Source: Halonatronomonas sp964558325 (GTDB lineage Bacteria > Bacillota > Halanaerobiia > Halanaerobiales > Halarsenatibacteraceae). From it: 55,865 nt of DNA. Every line of letters begins with the position of its first letter. Position 1 is the stretch's first letter. The notes beneath the pieces were generated by a model. It did no database searches. It worked only from the letters and a program-made list of their open reading frames with translations, and had not been told where the DNA came from. A program made the translations under genes and the position numbers. Shown in pieces: positions 8,280 through 16,483 of this stretch. The DNA is taken from contig CAZLCX010000012.1 of assembly GCA_964558325.1 (NCBI GenBank), positions 1-55,865 on the forward strand, given 5' to 3'.

Positions 8280-9698
8280 TTGACTGACAGGCAGAGGATT
8301 CTGGATAGTTTTTATAAGACAATTATCGATAGTGTTTATGATATGATCTATCTCCATGACTTAAAGGGCAATATTCTTGACGTAAATGAGCGGGCTCTTG
8401 AGGAGACTGGTTATAGCTGGGAGGAGATTACTGATATGAAAGTTTTTGATCTTCATCCTGATGTTGATGACCCAAGATATGATCACCAGAAAATTTTTGA
8501 GAGTTGGAAAAGCTGTAAAGTAGGTGAATCTGTAAGTTTTCAGGTAGAGCATCTTAAAAAAGATGGTAAAAAACAGCCTGTGGAGATAGATGCTGGTAAG
8601 GTTGAAAATGATGGTCAGGAGTATATGATTGCTTTTGTTCGGGATATTACAAGTAGGAAGAATAAACAGGATAGAATTATGTATTTGAGTTATCATGATG
8701 TTCTGACAGGCCTGTATAACCGCCGGTATTTTGAAGAAAAGCTGGAAACTATTAATCAGGTTAATTTGCCTGTTAGTATTATTATGGCAGACCTCAATGG
8801 CTTAAAAATAGTTAATAATAGCTCTGGTCATGCTACTGGAGATGAAGTTCTGGTAAAGGCGGCTGAGATTTTAGAGGCAGAGACGCCAGAAAAGGCGACT
8901 GTGGCCCGTTTTGGTGGCGATGAGTTTGTGATTTTGCTGCCAGAAACTGATAATCAAGAGGCCCACAGGATTTTTGACGATATTAAGGCAGCCTGTAGAG
9001 GGACTGAAAACGATGATTTTCCTGTTTCCCTGGGGATGGGGATAGCAACAATGACTGAGATTGACCAGGATATTAATCTTATTTTTGAGAAAGCAGATAG
9101 AGAAATGAATCATAATAAATTACTGGAAACCAGAAGTGCCAATCATAAGATGGTCTCAGGGCTTTTAGGGGCTTTATCTGCTAAAAGTGATGAGACTGTT
9201 GAACATACTGAGAGGATGACTCAATTGGCCAGGAGGATTGGCCAGAGACTTGGGGTTCATAATTCTCAGCTTAATCGGCTTTCACTGCTGGCGACTCTCC
9301 ACGATATTGGTAAGACTTCAATTCCTGAGGAGGTTTTAAATAAACCAGGGCCATTATCAAAAGAAGAATGGAAGATGATTGAGGGCCATCCAGCCCGGGG
9401 TTATAAGATAGCCTCAGCCACCAGCGAATTTGCTGTTATTGCTGAGGAGATTCTCTCTCATCATGAACGCTGGGATGGTGAAGGTTATCCCAGAGGGCTT
9501 GCGGGCAAAGAGATTCCTTATCTGGCCAGAATTATTACAATTGTAGATTCCTATGATGTTATGATTAGCGGCCGACCATATCAGGAAGGAATGTCTAAAG
9601 AAGAGGCCCTTAATGAAATTGAAGATTGTGCTGGCAGTCAGTTTGATCCTGAGATAGCCGGTGAATTTGTAAAATTATTTAGGGGATTTAGAGAATAA
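8280..9698 (+). CDS. PAS-GGDEF-HD-GYP protein
   Basis: 472 residues, no membrane segment. An N-terminal PAS domain (about 8-130, with H-D-L-K-G-N-I-L-D-V-N), a GGDEF domain (about 135-285, intact F-G-G-D-E-F) and a C-terminal HD-GYP domain (about 290-465: V-E-H-T-E-R-M, L-H-D-I-G-K, H-P-x-x-G, S-H-H-E-R-W-D-G-E-G-Y-P-R-G-L). HD-GYP domains hydrolyse c-di-GMP to pGpG or GMP; the PAS domain should sense a cytoplasmic cue such as redox state or a small molecule. The start is TTG at 8280 preceded by a GAGGGGG Shine-Dalgarno. It follows the GGDEF-EAL gene by about 160 bp, so this is a c-di-GMP-turnover pair next to a chemoreceptor. A strong terminator ends the unit. Confidence 0.93.
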   Translation: MTDRQRILDSFYKTIIDSVYDMIYLHDLKGNILDVNERALEETGYSWEEITDMKVFDLHPDVDDPRYDHQKIFESWKSCKVGESVSFQVEHLKKDGKKQPVEIDAGKVENDGQEYMIAFVRDITSRKNKQDRIMYLSYHDVLTGLYNRRYFEEKLETINQVNLPVSIIMADLNGLKIVNNSSGHATGDEVLVKAAEILEAETPEKATVARFGGDEFVILLPETDNQEAHRIFDDIKAACRGTENDDFPVSLGMGIATMTEIDQDINLIFEKADREMNHNKLLETRSANHKMVSGLLGALSAKSDETVEHTERMTQLARRIGQRLGVHNSQLNRLSLLATLHDIGKTSIPEEVLNKPGPLSKEEWKMIEGHPARGYKIASATSEFAVIAEEILSHHERWDGEGYPRGLAGKEIPYLARIITIVDSYDVMISGRPYQEGMSKEEALNEIEDCAGSQFDPEIAGEFVKLFRGFRE

Positions 9699-9740
9699 AG
9701 AAGTTTAAACTTAACTGGATTTTGTTGATATTGTTTATTA

Positions 9741-9779
9741 GCCTCCAGGGGATTATTAATCTCTTCCCTGGAGGTTTTT
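9741..9779 (+). terminator. Strong intrinsic terminator after the GGDEF/HD-GYP gene
   Basis: Perfect 9-bp GC-rich stem CCTCCAGGG (9742-9750) / CCCTGGAGG (9766-9774) followed by TTTTT. It closes the c-di-GMP gene block. Confidence 0.9.
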
Positions 9780-10145
9780 AGTTTATATCTGCAAAAATTG
9801 GGACTTTGTGAAATTTGTTAAGAGATACCGGCAGGTAACCGTCGGGTAACCAGGAGGTCAATTGTAAATTACTAAAAAATATGTTTAGTAGTATCCTGGA
9901 GTAAAGACTAATTAATTGCTCATAATCAATAATAGCGCTGAATAATTCTATTTAATGAGGCTTAAGTTTTAGTTTTTGCTTTCGATAATAATAGTGATTG
10001 ATTAAATATCTAATTTATCATTAATTTGAGCTGCAATCTGTTATAATAGTAATATAAAGCAGGATCATTTGGAGGGGGACAGCCAGTATTTTTTAAAAAA
10101 TTAATTAGCAGCAGACGGAAAAATATTTGCAGGGGAGTGGTTAAT
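9780..10145. other. Intergenic stretch of about 370 bp holding one conserved 58-bp element
   Basis: No open frame with a ribosome binding site is visible. The stretch contains the 58-bp element described separately (9802-9859), then a small hairpin-forming sequence (ACTAAA...TTTAGT, roughly 9871-9890), AT-rich DNA, and a TATAAT at 10042-10047 about 100 bp before the next gene that may be its -10 box; no good -35 is seen at standard spacing. Confidence 0.5.
9802..9859 (+). repeat. 58-bp conserved element, copy A (unknown; possible structured RNA or cis element)
   Basis: This segment matches 54293-54350 at 48 of 58 positions with no gaps. Both begin GACTTTGTGAAAT and end GGTC, and share the 18-base core GCAGGTAACCGTCGGGTA. 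The ends can pair (GACTTT with RGGGTC, using G-T pairs) and the core can form ACC-GTCG-GGT. It does not code: a GTG-started frame in copy B stops after six codons. It lies just after a terminator and about 290 bp before the secreted-protein gene, so it is probably not part of the upstream mRNA. I do not recognise it as a known riboswitch. Strand is arbitrary. Confidence 0.6.
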
Positions 10146-10727
10146 TTGAACATAGAGAAGAATAATTATAGAATATTAATTACAGCAATGATTTGTTTAG
10201 GAGTAGCGATATTAATAAGTTCAGTTTCAGCATCTGCTCAGGAATACCCAGACCAATGGCTGGAACCGGAATTTGGTACAGTTGAATTAGAAACTGGTTT
10301 TACGCCTGACCCTTATGAATTTGAATTTGTGGCAGGTGGGGAACTAGGCCTTGGGGACTTAGGTTTTGTTGGTTATGTTGCTGAATCTCCAGATTATGAT
10401 TTAGTCTATGAGGCAGGGGATGAATATCCTTTAGTAATTAAAGCAGAATTAGAGGAAAATTATTTTGAAGGAGAAATTTTTCTTTTAGTTAATACCCCGG
10501 ATGAAAATTGGTACTATGACTGGCATAATGATAGAGAACCGATTATTCAGTTTGATAATCCTCAGTCAGGTTACTATAATATCTGGGTGGGAACATTAAC
10601 CGGGGATTATCCTGAAGTTAAAATAAGTATTACTGAATATGAATCTTCTGAAGTTAATTCATATGATTTATCTGAAGATAATGAAAATCCTTTAAATGTG
10701 GATGATGATGATGTTAAATTAGATTAA
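10146..10727 (+). CDS. Secreted protein with a PPC-like C-terminal domain, function unknown
   Basis: About 193 residues. A signal peptide (basic Lys/Asn start, hydrophobic core A-M-I-C-L-G-V-A-I-L-I, likely cleavage after S-A-S-A) precedes an acidic exported domain. The segment N-T-P-D-E-N-W-Y-Y-D ... G-Y-Y-N-I-W-V-G-T resembles pre-peptidase C-terminal/PPC-like domains found next to secreted peptidases and in standalone exported proteins. The acidic C-terminal tail (D-D-D-D-V-K-L-D) suits a halophile's exported protein. I chose TTG 10146, which lies 8 nt after GGGGAG; the GTG at 10137 directly abuts that site. It may be co-transcribed with the coiled-coil gene 17 bp downstream. Function is not known. 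Confidence 0.65.
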   Translation: MNIEKNNYRILITAMICLGVAILISSVSASAQEYPDQWLEPEFGTVELETGFTPDPYEFEFVAGGELGLGDLGFVGYVAESPDYDLVYEAGDEYPLVIKAELEENYFEGEIFLLVNTPDENWYYDWHNDREPIIQFDNPQSGYYNIWVGTLTGDYPEVKISITEYESSEVNSYDLSEDNENPLNVDDDDVKLD

Positions 10728-10744
10728 ATGAAAGGTAGGATATT

Positions 10745-11125
10745 ATGTCTGAAGATAAGCTCCAGCTGTATTATAAATTATATGATTTGAGCCGGCAGCA
10801 GCGGGAAGAAGTACTGACTGGAACTATTGATAAGGTGCTGGACATTATCAGGCAAAAGAGTGAGCTAGTGCTTAAGCTGGAAGATGTTGATTTAGAAGCT
10901 GAGATTAGGTCTCATAATGATCCCCAGGGGACTTTGATTGAGATGCAAAATTTGCTAAAGCGATTGACTGAGCTGGAGCAGGAAAACTCTGAGCTGTTAA
11001 GGGATATGGCTCCTGATCTTGAGAATAAGGTTAAAAAAATCAGGCAGGAGTATAATAACGTCAGTGATGCTTATAAGAATAATAAGAATGACAGCGGTGG
11101 TAGTAATATTGATGAGCGGAGTTAG
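10745..11125 (+). CDS. Small coiled-coil protein, FlgN/FliT-like
   Basis: 126 residues, almost entirely helical with heptads (L-Y-Y-K-L-Y-D-L-S-R-Q-Q-R-E-E-V-L, then I-R-Q-K-S-E-L-V-L-K-L-E-D-V, then L-L-K-R-L-T-E-L-E-Q-E-N-S-E-L-L) and a polar tail. This length and 'bind-then-count' helical pattern is seen in flagellar export chaperones FlgN and FliT, but low-complexity helical proteins are easily confused and no flagellar gene is near. AGGTAGGAT precedes ATG 10745. It follows the secreted-protein gene by 17 bp and is followed by a terminator. Treat as a hypothetical helical protein. Confidence 0.55.
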   Translation: MSEDKLQLYYKLYDLSRQQREEVLTGTIDKVLDIIRQKSELVLKLEDVDLEAEIRSHNDPQGTLIEMQNLLKRLTELEQENSELLRDMAPDLENKVKKIRQEYNNVSDAYKNNKNDSGGSNIDERS

Positions 11126-11150
11126 CTAAATAAATAATAATTTTGAGTTA

Positions 11151-11178
11151 CCTGGCTATTAATTTAGCCAGGTTTTTA
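11151..11178 (+). terminator. Intrinsic terminator after the coiled-coil gene
   Basis: CCTGGCT / AGCCAGG 7-bp perfect stem with an 8-nt loop, followed by a T-run (TTTTT). Confidence 0.88.
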
Positions 11179-11291
11179 TCTGGATAATTTAATAATAGCT
11201 TCTATTATGTTATGATTGTATTAGAAATAAATACCGGTGATTAGAGTTATTGATCAGTTTTAATCTTTTAAGAGCTCAGGAGGATTTTTTA

Positions 11292-12350
11292 ATGTCTAAT
11301 AAGAAAGATCGTTTTGACCAAATAATGGATTTTAAGTATGCATTAATATACCTAGTTTTATTTTTAGTGGTTTCAGCAATTGCCTTCTTTATTATTTATA
11401 ATTTATTTGCTGAAGGCTTTAATTTTCAGCGTATCTTAGATTTTCCCATTGAGATAATAGCTATGCTGGGAGCCTTATTGTTTTTTTATTTTTTATTTGA
11501 TGGATTAAGATTATTTGCAATCTTAAAAACCCTTGAGGCTGAGATTAAATTTTTTGAAATATATAAATTAGTTTTTATTAATCTGTTTGTATCTAATATT
11601 ACACCTTTAGCTTCAGGGGGAGGTTTTGCCCAGGTTTATTTTCTCCAGGATAAAGGGGTGCCACTTGGGAAATCCAGTGCAGCCACATTAATTAGAACAC
11701 TGCTGGCTACAACTATGTTATTTATTGGGGCTCCATTGATATTATTCTCAAATGAAAGTATGTTGGCTTTAGTACCTGGGAATTCCGTTTATTTTTATCT
11801 GGCTGCTTTTATTGGCTTATATCTGTTGTTTTTTTATTTTATTATATTTAAAAATAAATTATTAAAGAAACTAATTTATCAGGTTCTATCATTTTTAAGG
11901 TCAAAAAATATTATTAGTGAAAAAAGATATAAAAAAATATTAAGATATTTATTTGATAATCTGGATTTGTTTATTGATGATCTTATCTTATTTATTTATG
12001 GCGAAAAGTTATATGTCTGTTTATCTTTTCTTTTTACTGTGATATTTTTGTTATCAGAGTTTTCATTTTCTTATCTACTTTTAAGTGGTATGGGTTATGA
12101 TGTCTCCTTTCTCTACATTATTACTTTACAGGTTGTGATTGTTTTTTTAATGTATTTTGCTCCAACTCCTGGAGCTTCAGGGGTGGCTGAGGGTGGATAT
12201 TCTCTTTTATTTAGACAGGTTGTAAATAAAAATGATGTATTTCCTTTAATTATTTACTGGAGATTTTTCACGAAGTATATAGGAATGTTTATTGGTATTT
12301 TTGTTTTTTCTAGATTAATATTAAAAGGAGATTCTATAGATGAAAAATAA
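11292..12350 (+). CDS. UPF0104/YbhN family integral membrane protein (MprF/AglD-type flippase domain)
   Basis: About 352 residues, 7-8 hydrophobic segments. Family marks are N-L-F-V-S-N-I-T-P-L-A-S-G-G-G-F-A-Q near the middle of the first half and P-T-P-G-A-S-G-V-A-E-G-G-Y near the C-terminus, both typical of the lysylphosphatidylglycerol-synthase transmembrane family. Such proteins are linked to movement or modification of membrane lipids and lipid-linked sugars. ATG 11292 is preceded by AGGAGG with an 8-nt gap, better than upstream in-frame starts. It overlaps the next gene, a glycosyltransferase fusion, by 11 bp, so the two are translationally coupled. A role in making or flipping a glycolipid is a reasonable inference. 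Confidence 0.85.
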   Translation: MSNKKDRFDQIMDFKYALIYLVLFLVVSAIAFFIIYNLFAEGFNFQRILDFPIEIIAMLGALLFFYFLFDGLRLFAILKTLEAEIKFFEIYKLVFINLFVSNITPLASGGGFAQVYFLQDKGVPLGKSSAATLIRTLLATTMLFIGAPLILFSNESMLALVPGNSVYFYLAAFIGLYLLFFYFIIFKNKLLKKLIYQVLSFLRSKNIISEKRYKKILRYLFDNLDLFIDDLILFIYGEKLYVCLSFLFTVIFLLSEFSFSYLLLSGMGYDVSFLYIITLQVVIVFLMYFAPTPGASGVAEGGYSLLFRQVVNKNDVFPLIIYWRFFTKYIGMFIGIFVFSRLILKGDSIDEK

Positions 12351-14574
12351 GGGGAAAAATTGGTTATTAATTTTAGTTATAATTATATTGATTTTAGTTT
12401 CTTATAGAATTTATGCTCCCTATTCTATTCAGGATTTTAATGCTGTTAATATTAAAGCTATTGATAATATAAGGGAGAACCTTGATGAAGATAAATATAC
12501 TTTTACAGTTGTAGGTAATATAAAAAATTCAATTGCTATCTTTGATAATCAAATTTTGCCTGATCTTGATCCAGAGGAGACAGGTTTTATTTTATCAACA
12601 GGAAATAACCTGGTTAATGGTGATGAAGCTAAATATCGGGTTTTTTACCGGACTTTAGAAAAAATGCAGATTCCCTTTATTTCAGCTGTAGGAGTTAATG
12701 AAATAGAAGATGATGGCCATCAGAACTTTTATAAATATTTTGGCCCTTTTTATTATTCATTTGAATTTGGAGATAGTTATTTTATATTTTTAGATACAAC
12801 TGGGAATACTAACTTGGACTGGCAAAATAGCTGGCTGGAGCGAGAATTAAGGCAGTCCCAGGATTATAAACATCGTTTTATTGTGATGAATAGACCACCA
12901 GTTGCAACTGATCCTGAGTATTTAATTGATGATGAGGTTAAATATATAGAATCAGAATCTTTAAGAGAATACTATCAAGATTTGTTTGGACAATATAATG
13001 TAGACGCCGTTTTTGCTTCAAATATAGAGTTATATAATAGAACGACCATTTCCGGTGTAGAGTATTTTATTAGTGGCGGTGCTGGGGGAGATCTGGTATT
13101 AGATAACAAAAATAGTTTTTATCATTATTTAGAAGTTGAAGTCAGCCCAGATGGAATTAATTACAGTTTAAATAGATTAAAGGATGACCCTGGAGCATTA
13201 TCCAAGTTTTTTGAAAATATCTGGGTTGTTCTACAATCATTTATTTATACTAATTATTTAAACATTATGATCATATTACTAATTGTTCTGGCTGTTTTCA
13301 ATATTGTATATCGGGAAATTAATAAAGAGATTGATTATTATCGAGGTTTTGCATATTCTGATCAAAAGTTTCCTGACAAAAAATTAAAGATAGCGATGTT
13401 TACAAATAATTATTTTCCGATTATTGGAGGAGTACCAATATCCATTAAAAGACTGTCCAAAGCCTTAAAATCTCAGGGCCATGAAATTAAAATATTTGCC
13501 CCTGAATATGAAAAAACATCAGTTGTTGATGTTGAAGAGGATGATATTATCCGCTGCAATTCTCTTTACTACTATAAAAAACATGGTCTGGAATTTTCGA
13601 TTACAAATATTTTTTCACCAGAGATAAGAAAGAAATTTGAAGCTGAAGATTTTGATGTGGTCCACTGCCACCACCCTTTCTGGCTGGGGAAAAAGGGCAG
13701 GAAACTGGCTGAGAAAAATGATATTCCAGTAGTTTTTACCTATCATACCAGGCTTGAAAAATATGCCCATTATGTTCCTAATATTCTATTTGCCCGGAAA
13801 TTTTTTGCTAATCGTTTTTCTCATTTTTTAATTAGAAACTTTGCAAATAAAGCAGACGCAGTTTTTGCTCCAACTGAATCAACAAAAAACTATTTAAGGA
13901 ATGTTGGGGTAAGTCGATATATTAAGATTATGCCGACAGGAGTAGATTTAAAGGAATATGATTGTTCTAAGGAAGAGGTTGAGGAGATAAGGAGAGAATA
14001 TGGAGATAAACATGAACATCTTTTAATTACAGTCTCCAGACTTTCTAAAGAGAAAAATCTCTATTTTTTACTGGAAGGAATTAAACATTTGCGGAATACA
14101 GGTAAGAATGACTTTAAATTAATAATTGTTGGTGGAGGGCCTGAGGAAGATAATATTCAGGCTTATATTCAAGAATATAATTTACAGGATAATATAGAAT
14201 TGATAGGTACAGTTGATTTTAGGGAAATAAGTAAATATTATTTAGCTTCAGATTTATTTGTGTTTGCTTCTACCACTGAAACTCAGGGTATGGTGATTTT
14301 AGAGGCTATGGCCGGATATACCCCTGTAGTTGCTGTCCGCTCTAGTGGAATTGATGATGTCATAAATAATGATTATAATGGTTATAAGACTGAGGAAGAA
14401 GTGGAAGCCTGGGCGAGCAAAATAGAAATGATTTTATCTGATAAAAGCCTCCAAGAAAAATTAACTAAAAATGCCAGACAAATGGCGGAGAAATATGCTA
14501 TTACAAATATGGCCAGAGATGCTGAAGAGGTTTATCAGAAGATCATTCAATTAACAAGCAATTCAAATAAATAA
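12340..14574 (+). CDS. Membrane-anchored fusion: degenerate calcineurin-like phosphoesterase domain plus GT4 glycosyltransferase
   Basis: 744 residues. TM1 (about 9-22); a calcineurin-like phosphoesterase fold (about 50-280); TM2 (about 305-325); a GT4 glycosyltransferase (about 349-740). The fold is recognisable from Y-F-G-P-F-Y-Y-S-F-E-F-G-D-S-Y-F-I-F-L-D-T and I-S-G-G-A-G-G, but every metal-ligand motif is changed: GD to GN (60), GD to GN (89), GNHD to GVNE (118-121), H-x-P-P to N-R-P-P (184), GHxH to SNIE (227-230). It is probably a non-catalytic, extracytoplasmic domain. The GT half has G-G-V-P-x-S-I, D-V-V-H-C-H-H-P-F, S-R-L-S-K-E-K-N and T-E-T-Q-G-x-x-I-L-E-A, like diacylglycerol glucosyltransferases. 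Overlap with the UPF0104 gene suggests joint glycolipid work. AAAGGAG precedes ATG 12340. Confidence 0.85.
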   Translation: MKNKGKNWLLILVIIILILVSYRIYAPYSIQDFNAVNIKAIDNIRENLDEDKYTFTVVGNIKNSIAIFDNQILPDLDPEETGFILSTGNNLVNGDEAKYRVFYRTLEKMQIPFISAVGVNEIEDDGHQNFYKYFGPFYYSFEFGDSYFIFLDTTGNTNLDWQNSWLERELRQSQDYKHRFIVMNRPPVATDPEYLIDDEVKYIESESLREYYQDLFGQYNVDAVFASNIELYNRTTISGVEYFISGGAGGDLVLDNKNSFYHYLEVEVSPDGINYSLNRLKDDPGALSKFFENIWVVLQSFIYTNYLNIMIILLIVLAVFNIVYREINKEIDYYRGFAYSDQKFPDKKLKIAMFTNNYFPIIGGVPISIKRLSKALKSQGHEIKIFAPEYEKTSVVDVEEDDIIRCNSLYYYKKHGLEFSITNIFSPEIRKKFEAEDFDVVHCHHPFWLGKKGRKLAEKNDIPVVFTYHTRLEKYAHYVPNILFARKFFANRFSHFLIRNFANKADAVFAPTESTKNYLRNVGVSRYIKIMPTGVDLKEYDCSKEEVEEIRREYGDKHEHLLITVSRLSKEKNLYFLLEGIKHLRNTGKNDFKLIIVGGGPEEDNIQAYIQEYNLQDNIELIGTVDFREISKYYLASDLFVFASTTETQGMVILEAMAGYTPVVAVRSSGIDDVINNDYNGYKTEEEVEAWASKIEMILSDKSLQEKLTKNARQMAEKYAITNMARDAEEVYQKIIQLTSNSNK

Positions 14575-14598
14575 TTTAGTTTTCAGGTTTAGTTATTA

Positions 14599-14626
14599 GC
14601 CAGCTATTAATTTAGCTGGCTTTTTG
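14599..14626 (+). terminator. Intrinsic terminator after the glycosyltransferase fusion gene
   Basis: GCCAGCTA / TAGCTGGC perfect 8-bp stem with a 6-nt loop and TTTTT tail. Confidence 0.9.
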
Positions 14627-14771
14627 TTTTCTTTACTAAAAATTGGTTCAATTTTACTTAATTTAAAAAATTATTTTTTATTAAAGGATTTTTATAAGTT
14701 TTGGCTAATATATATAATGTAAGGATATCAGGCCTGGTTGTGGTCCAGAATAAAAAAGGGGGGAAACAAGA

Positions 14772-16328
14772 ATGATTAATAATTTTAAGGCAATGTTGGG
14801 AAAGAGGCAGAAAGTTATTTCATTTACCCTGGCTGTAATTCTGGTTTTAGCAATCTCTGGAGGGGTTCTAGCAGATACAGATAATATCCTTAGAACTAGA
14901 GCAAGAAATGGAATGGATATCAATACACTTGATCCTGCTCATATGATAGGAAATGAGGAAGATAATATTGGTATGGCCATTTATTCTCGGCTGATTGAAC
15001 TTGATCCTGCTAATCCTTCTCAGTATAGAATGGATGCAGCCGAGGTATTTGAGATGAATGAAGAAGGAACAGAGATATATTTTGAATTAAAAGAGGGAAT
15101 TCAGTTTCATGATGGTTATGGTGAGATGACTGCAGAAGATGTTAAATTTTCTTATGAAAGATTGGTAGATCCTGAAGTTGAGGCAGCCTACGCAGATGAT
15201 TTTGCAACTTTAGATAGGGTTGAAGTAATAGATGATTATAGCGGGAGGATAATACTTTCAGATGTTTTTCCAGGCATTATGACAAGAACTTTGCCACTAT
15301 TAAGAGGAAGTATTTTAAGTAAAGAGGCCTTTGAAGATATTGGGGCGGAAAGGTTTGCCACCAATCCTATTGGTTCTGGGCCATATATGTTTGAGGAATG
15401 GGATCCTGGTGAAAAAATTATACTGGCAAGAAATGACAACTATTATCGAGCTTTACCTGATTTTGAAAGGGTTGAAATTTATCCAATAGTTGAAGAGGAG
15501 GCAGCAGAAGTCGCCTTTGATACCAAGGAATTAAATGAGACCAGGATTTCTCTAGATTCAATTGAAAGATATGAAAATGAGGAGAATGTTGTTGTTCATG
15601 AATTAGATATGCTTAGGTTTATCTGGATAGGTTTTAATCATCAACAACCTCCTTTTGATGATATCAAGGTTCGTGAGGCTGTAAGGTATGCAATTAATGT
15701 AGATGAAATTATTGAAGGGGCCTTTAAAGGGGCGACTGAAAGGGCTAATACCTTACTTCCTCCAGGAATTTTAGGTCATTGGGAAGAGGCACCAGCTTAT
15801 CAGCAGGATTTAGATAAAGCTAGAAATATTTTAGAAGAAGCAGGGTATAATGATGGTTTTTCAACAAAACTGGCAAGTTATGCAGTAAGTACTGAATTGA
15901 CTACGGCTCAGATTGCTCAATATCATCTTACTCAGGTAGGGATAAGGCCTGATATTGAACTGGTTGAAGGTGGTCAGGCATATCAACTTTTAAAAGATAT
16001 AGAAAGACCTGGCATGCATGTCGCTTCTTTTACCCTCAATCCTGATCCAGGTTACTGGACAGAATGGTATACAAACAATCAGGTGAATAGCTGGAACTAT
16101 ATGCACTGGGAAAATGATGAATTTCAGGAACTCCATGATAAAGCTAATCTTGAACCAGATCGTGAAAAGAGAGCTGAACTTTATATCGAGATGCAAAAGA
16201 TTATGGATGAAGAAGTGGTCTTTGTTCCTGTGTCTTATGATATTGGAGTTCATATCAGTAGGGATTATATAAACCCAACCTATCTTTATCACTACTCTCT
16301 TTATCATTATTTTGAGTCTGTAGATTAA
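14772..16328 (+). CDS. ABC transporter substrate-binding protein, oligopeptide/nickel family (SBP_bac_5)
   Basis: 518 residues. Signal peptide (K-R-Q-K-V-I-S-F-T-L-A-V-I-L-V-L-A-I-S-G-G-V-L-A, cleavage before D-T-D-N) with no lipobox Cys, unusual for a Gram-positive binding protein but normal if an outer membrane is present, as in Halanaerobiales. The mature part starts M-D-I-N-T-L-D-P-A and has the family hallmark (F-x-L-K-E-G-I-Q-F-H-D-G ... L-T-A-E-D-V-K-F-S-Y-E-R-like; here M-T-A-E-D-V-K-F-S-Y-E-R). Ligand unknown: peptides, opines, sugars or quaternary amines are all seen in this family. A hairpin separates it from two permease genes; the methyltransferase at the operon end hints at a methylated amine or betaine. 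Confidence 0.9.
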   Translation: MINNFKAMLGKRQKVISFTLAVILVLAISGGVLADTDNILRTRARNGMDINTLDPAHMIGNEEDNIGMAIYSRLIELDPANPSQYRMDAAEVFEMNEEGTEIYFELKEGIQFHDGYGEMTAEDVKFSYERLVDPEVEAAYADDFATLDRVEVIDDYSGRIILSDVFPGIMTRTLPLLRGSILSKEAFEDIGAERFATNPIGSGPYMFEEWDPGEKIILARNDNYYRALPDFERVEIYPIVEEEAAEVAFDTKELNETRISLDSIERYENEENVVVHELDMLRFIWIGFNHQQPPFDDIKVREAVRYAINVDEIIEGAFKGATERANTLLPPGILGHWEEAPAYQQDLDKARNILEEAGYNDGFSTKLASYAVSTELTTAQIAQYHLTQVGIRPDIELVEGGQAYQLLKDIERPGMHVASFTLNPDPGYWTEWYTNNQVNSWNYMHWENDEFQELHDKANLEPDREKRAELYIEMQKIMDEEVVFVPVSYDIGVHISRDYINPTYLYHYSLYHYFESVD

Positions 16329-16363
16329 ATTAATGGGGAATAGTTAATAGGTTTTTTAATAAT

Positions 16364-16393
16364 ACCTGCTTCGGTTTATTGGCCGGAGCAGGT
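16364..16393 (+). terminator. Intercistronic hairpin, probably a partial terminator
   Basis: An 11-bp stem (ACCTGCTTCGG / CCGGAGCAGGT, one T-G pair) with a short loop, followed by only a weak T-tract. Its place between the binding-protein gene and the permeases matches the usual arrangement where the binding protein is made in excess. Confidence 0.7.
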
Positions 16394-16483
16394 TTATTGA
16401 AATTAAGATAATATAATTATAAGGTACTTGATTTGGTTTATTTATTAAGCCAGCCTAACTTTTGGGGAAAAGGGGGGGAGGAA

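Noticed and set aside
9802..9830. TTGTGAAAT at the start of the 58-bp element as a Rex site
   Set aside because: Only one half-site is present; the other arm does not follow in either copy.
10745..11125. Confident FlgN or FliT assignment
   Set aside because: Helical heptads alone are not specific and no flagellar genes lie nearby.
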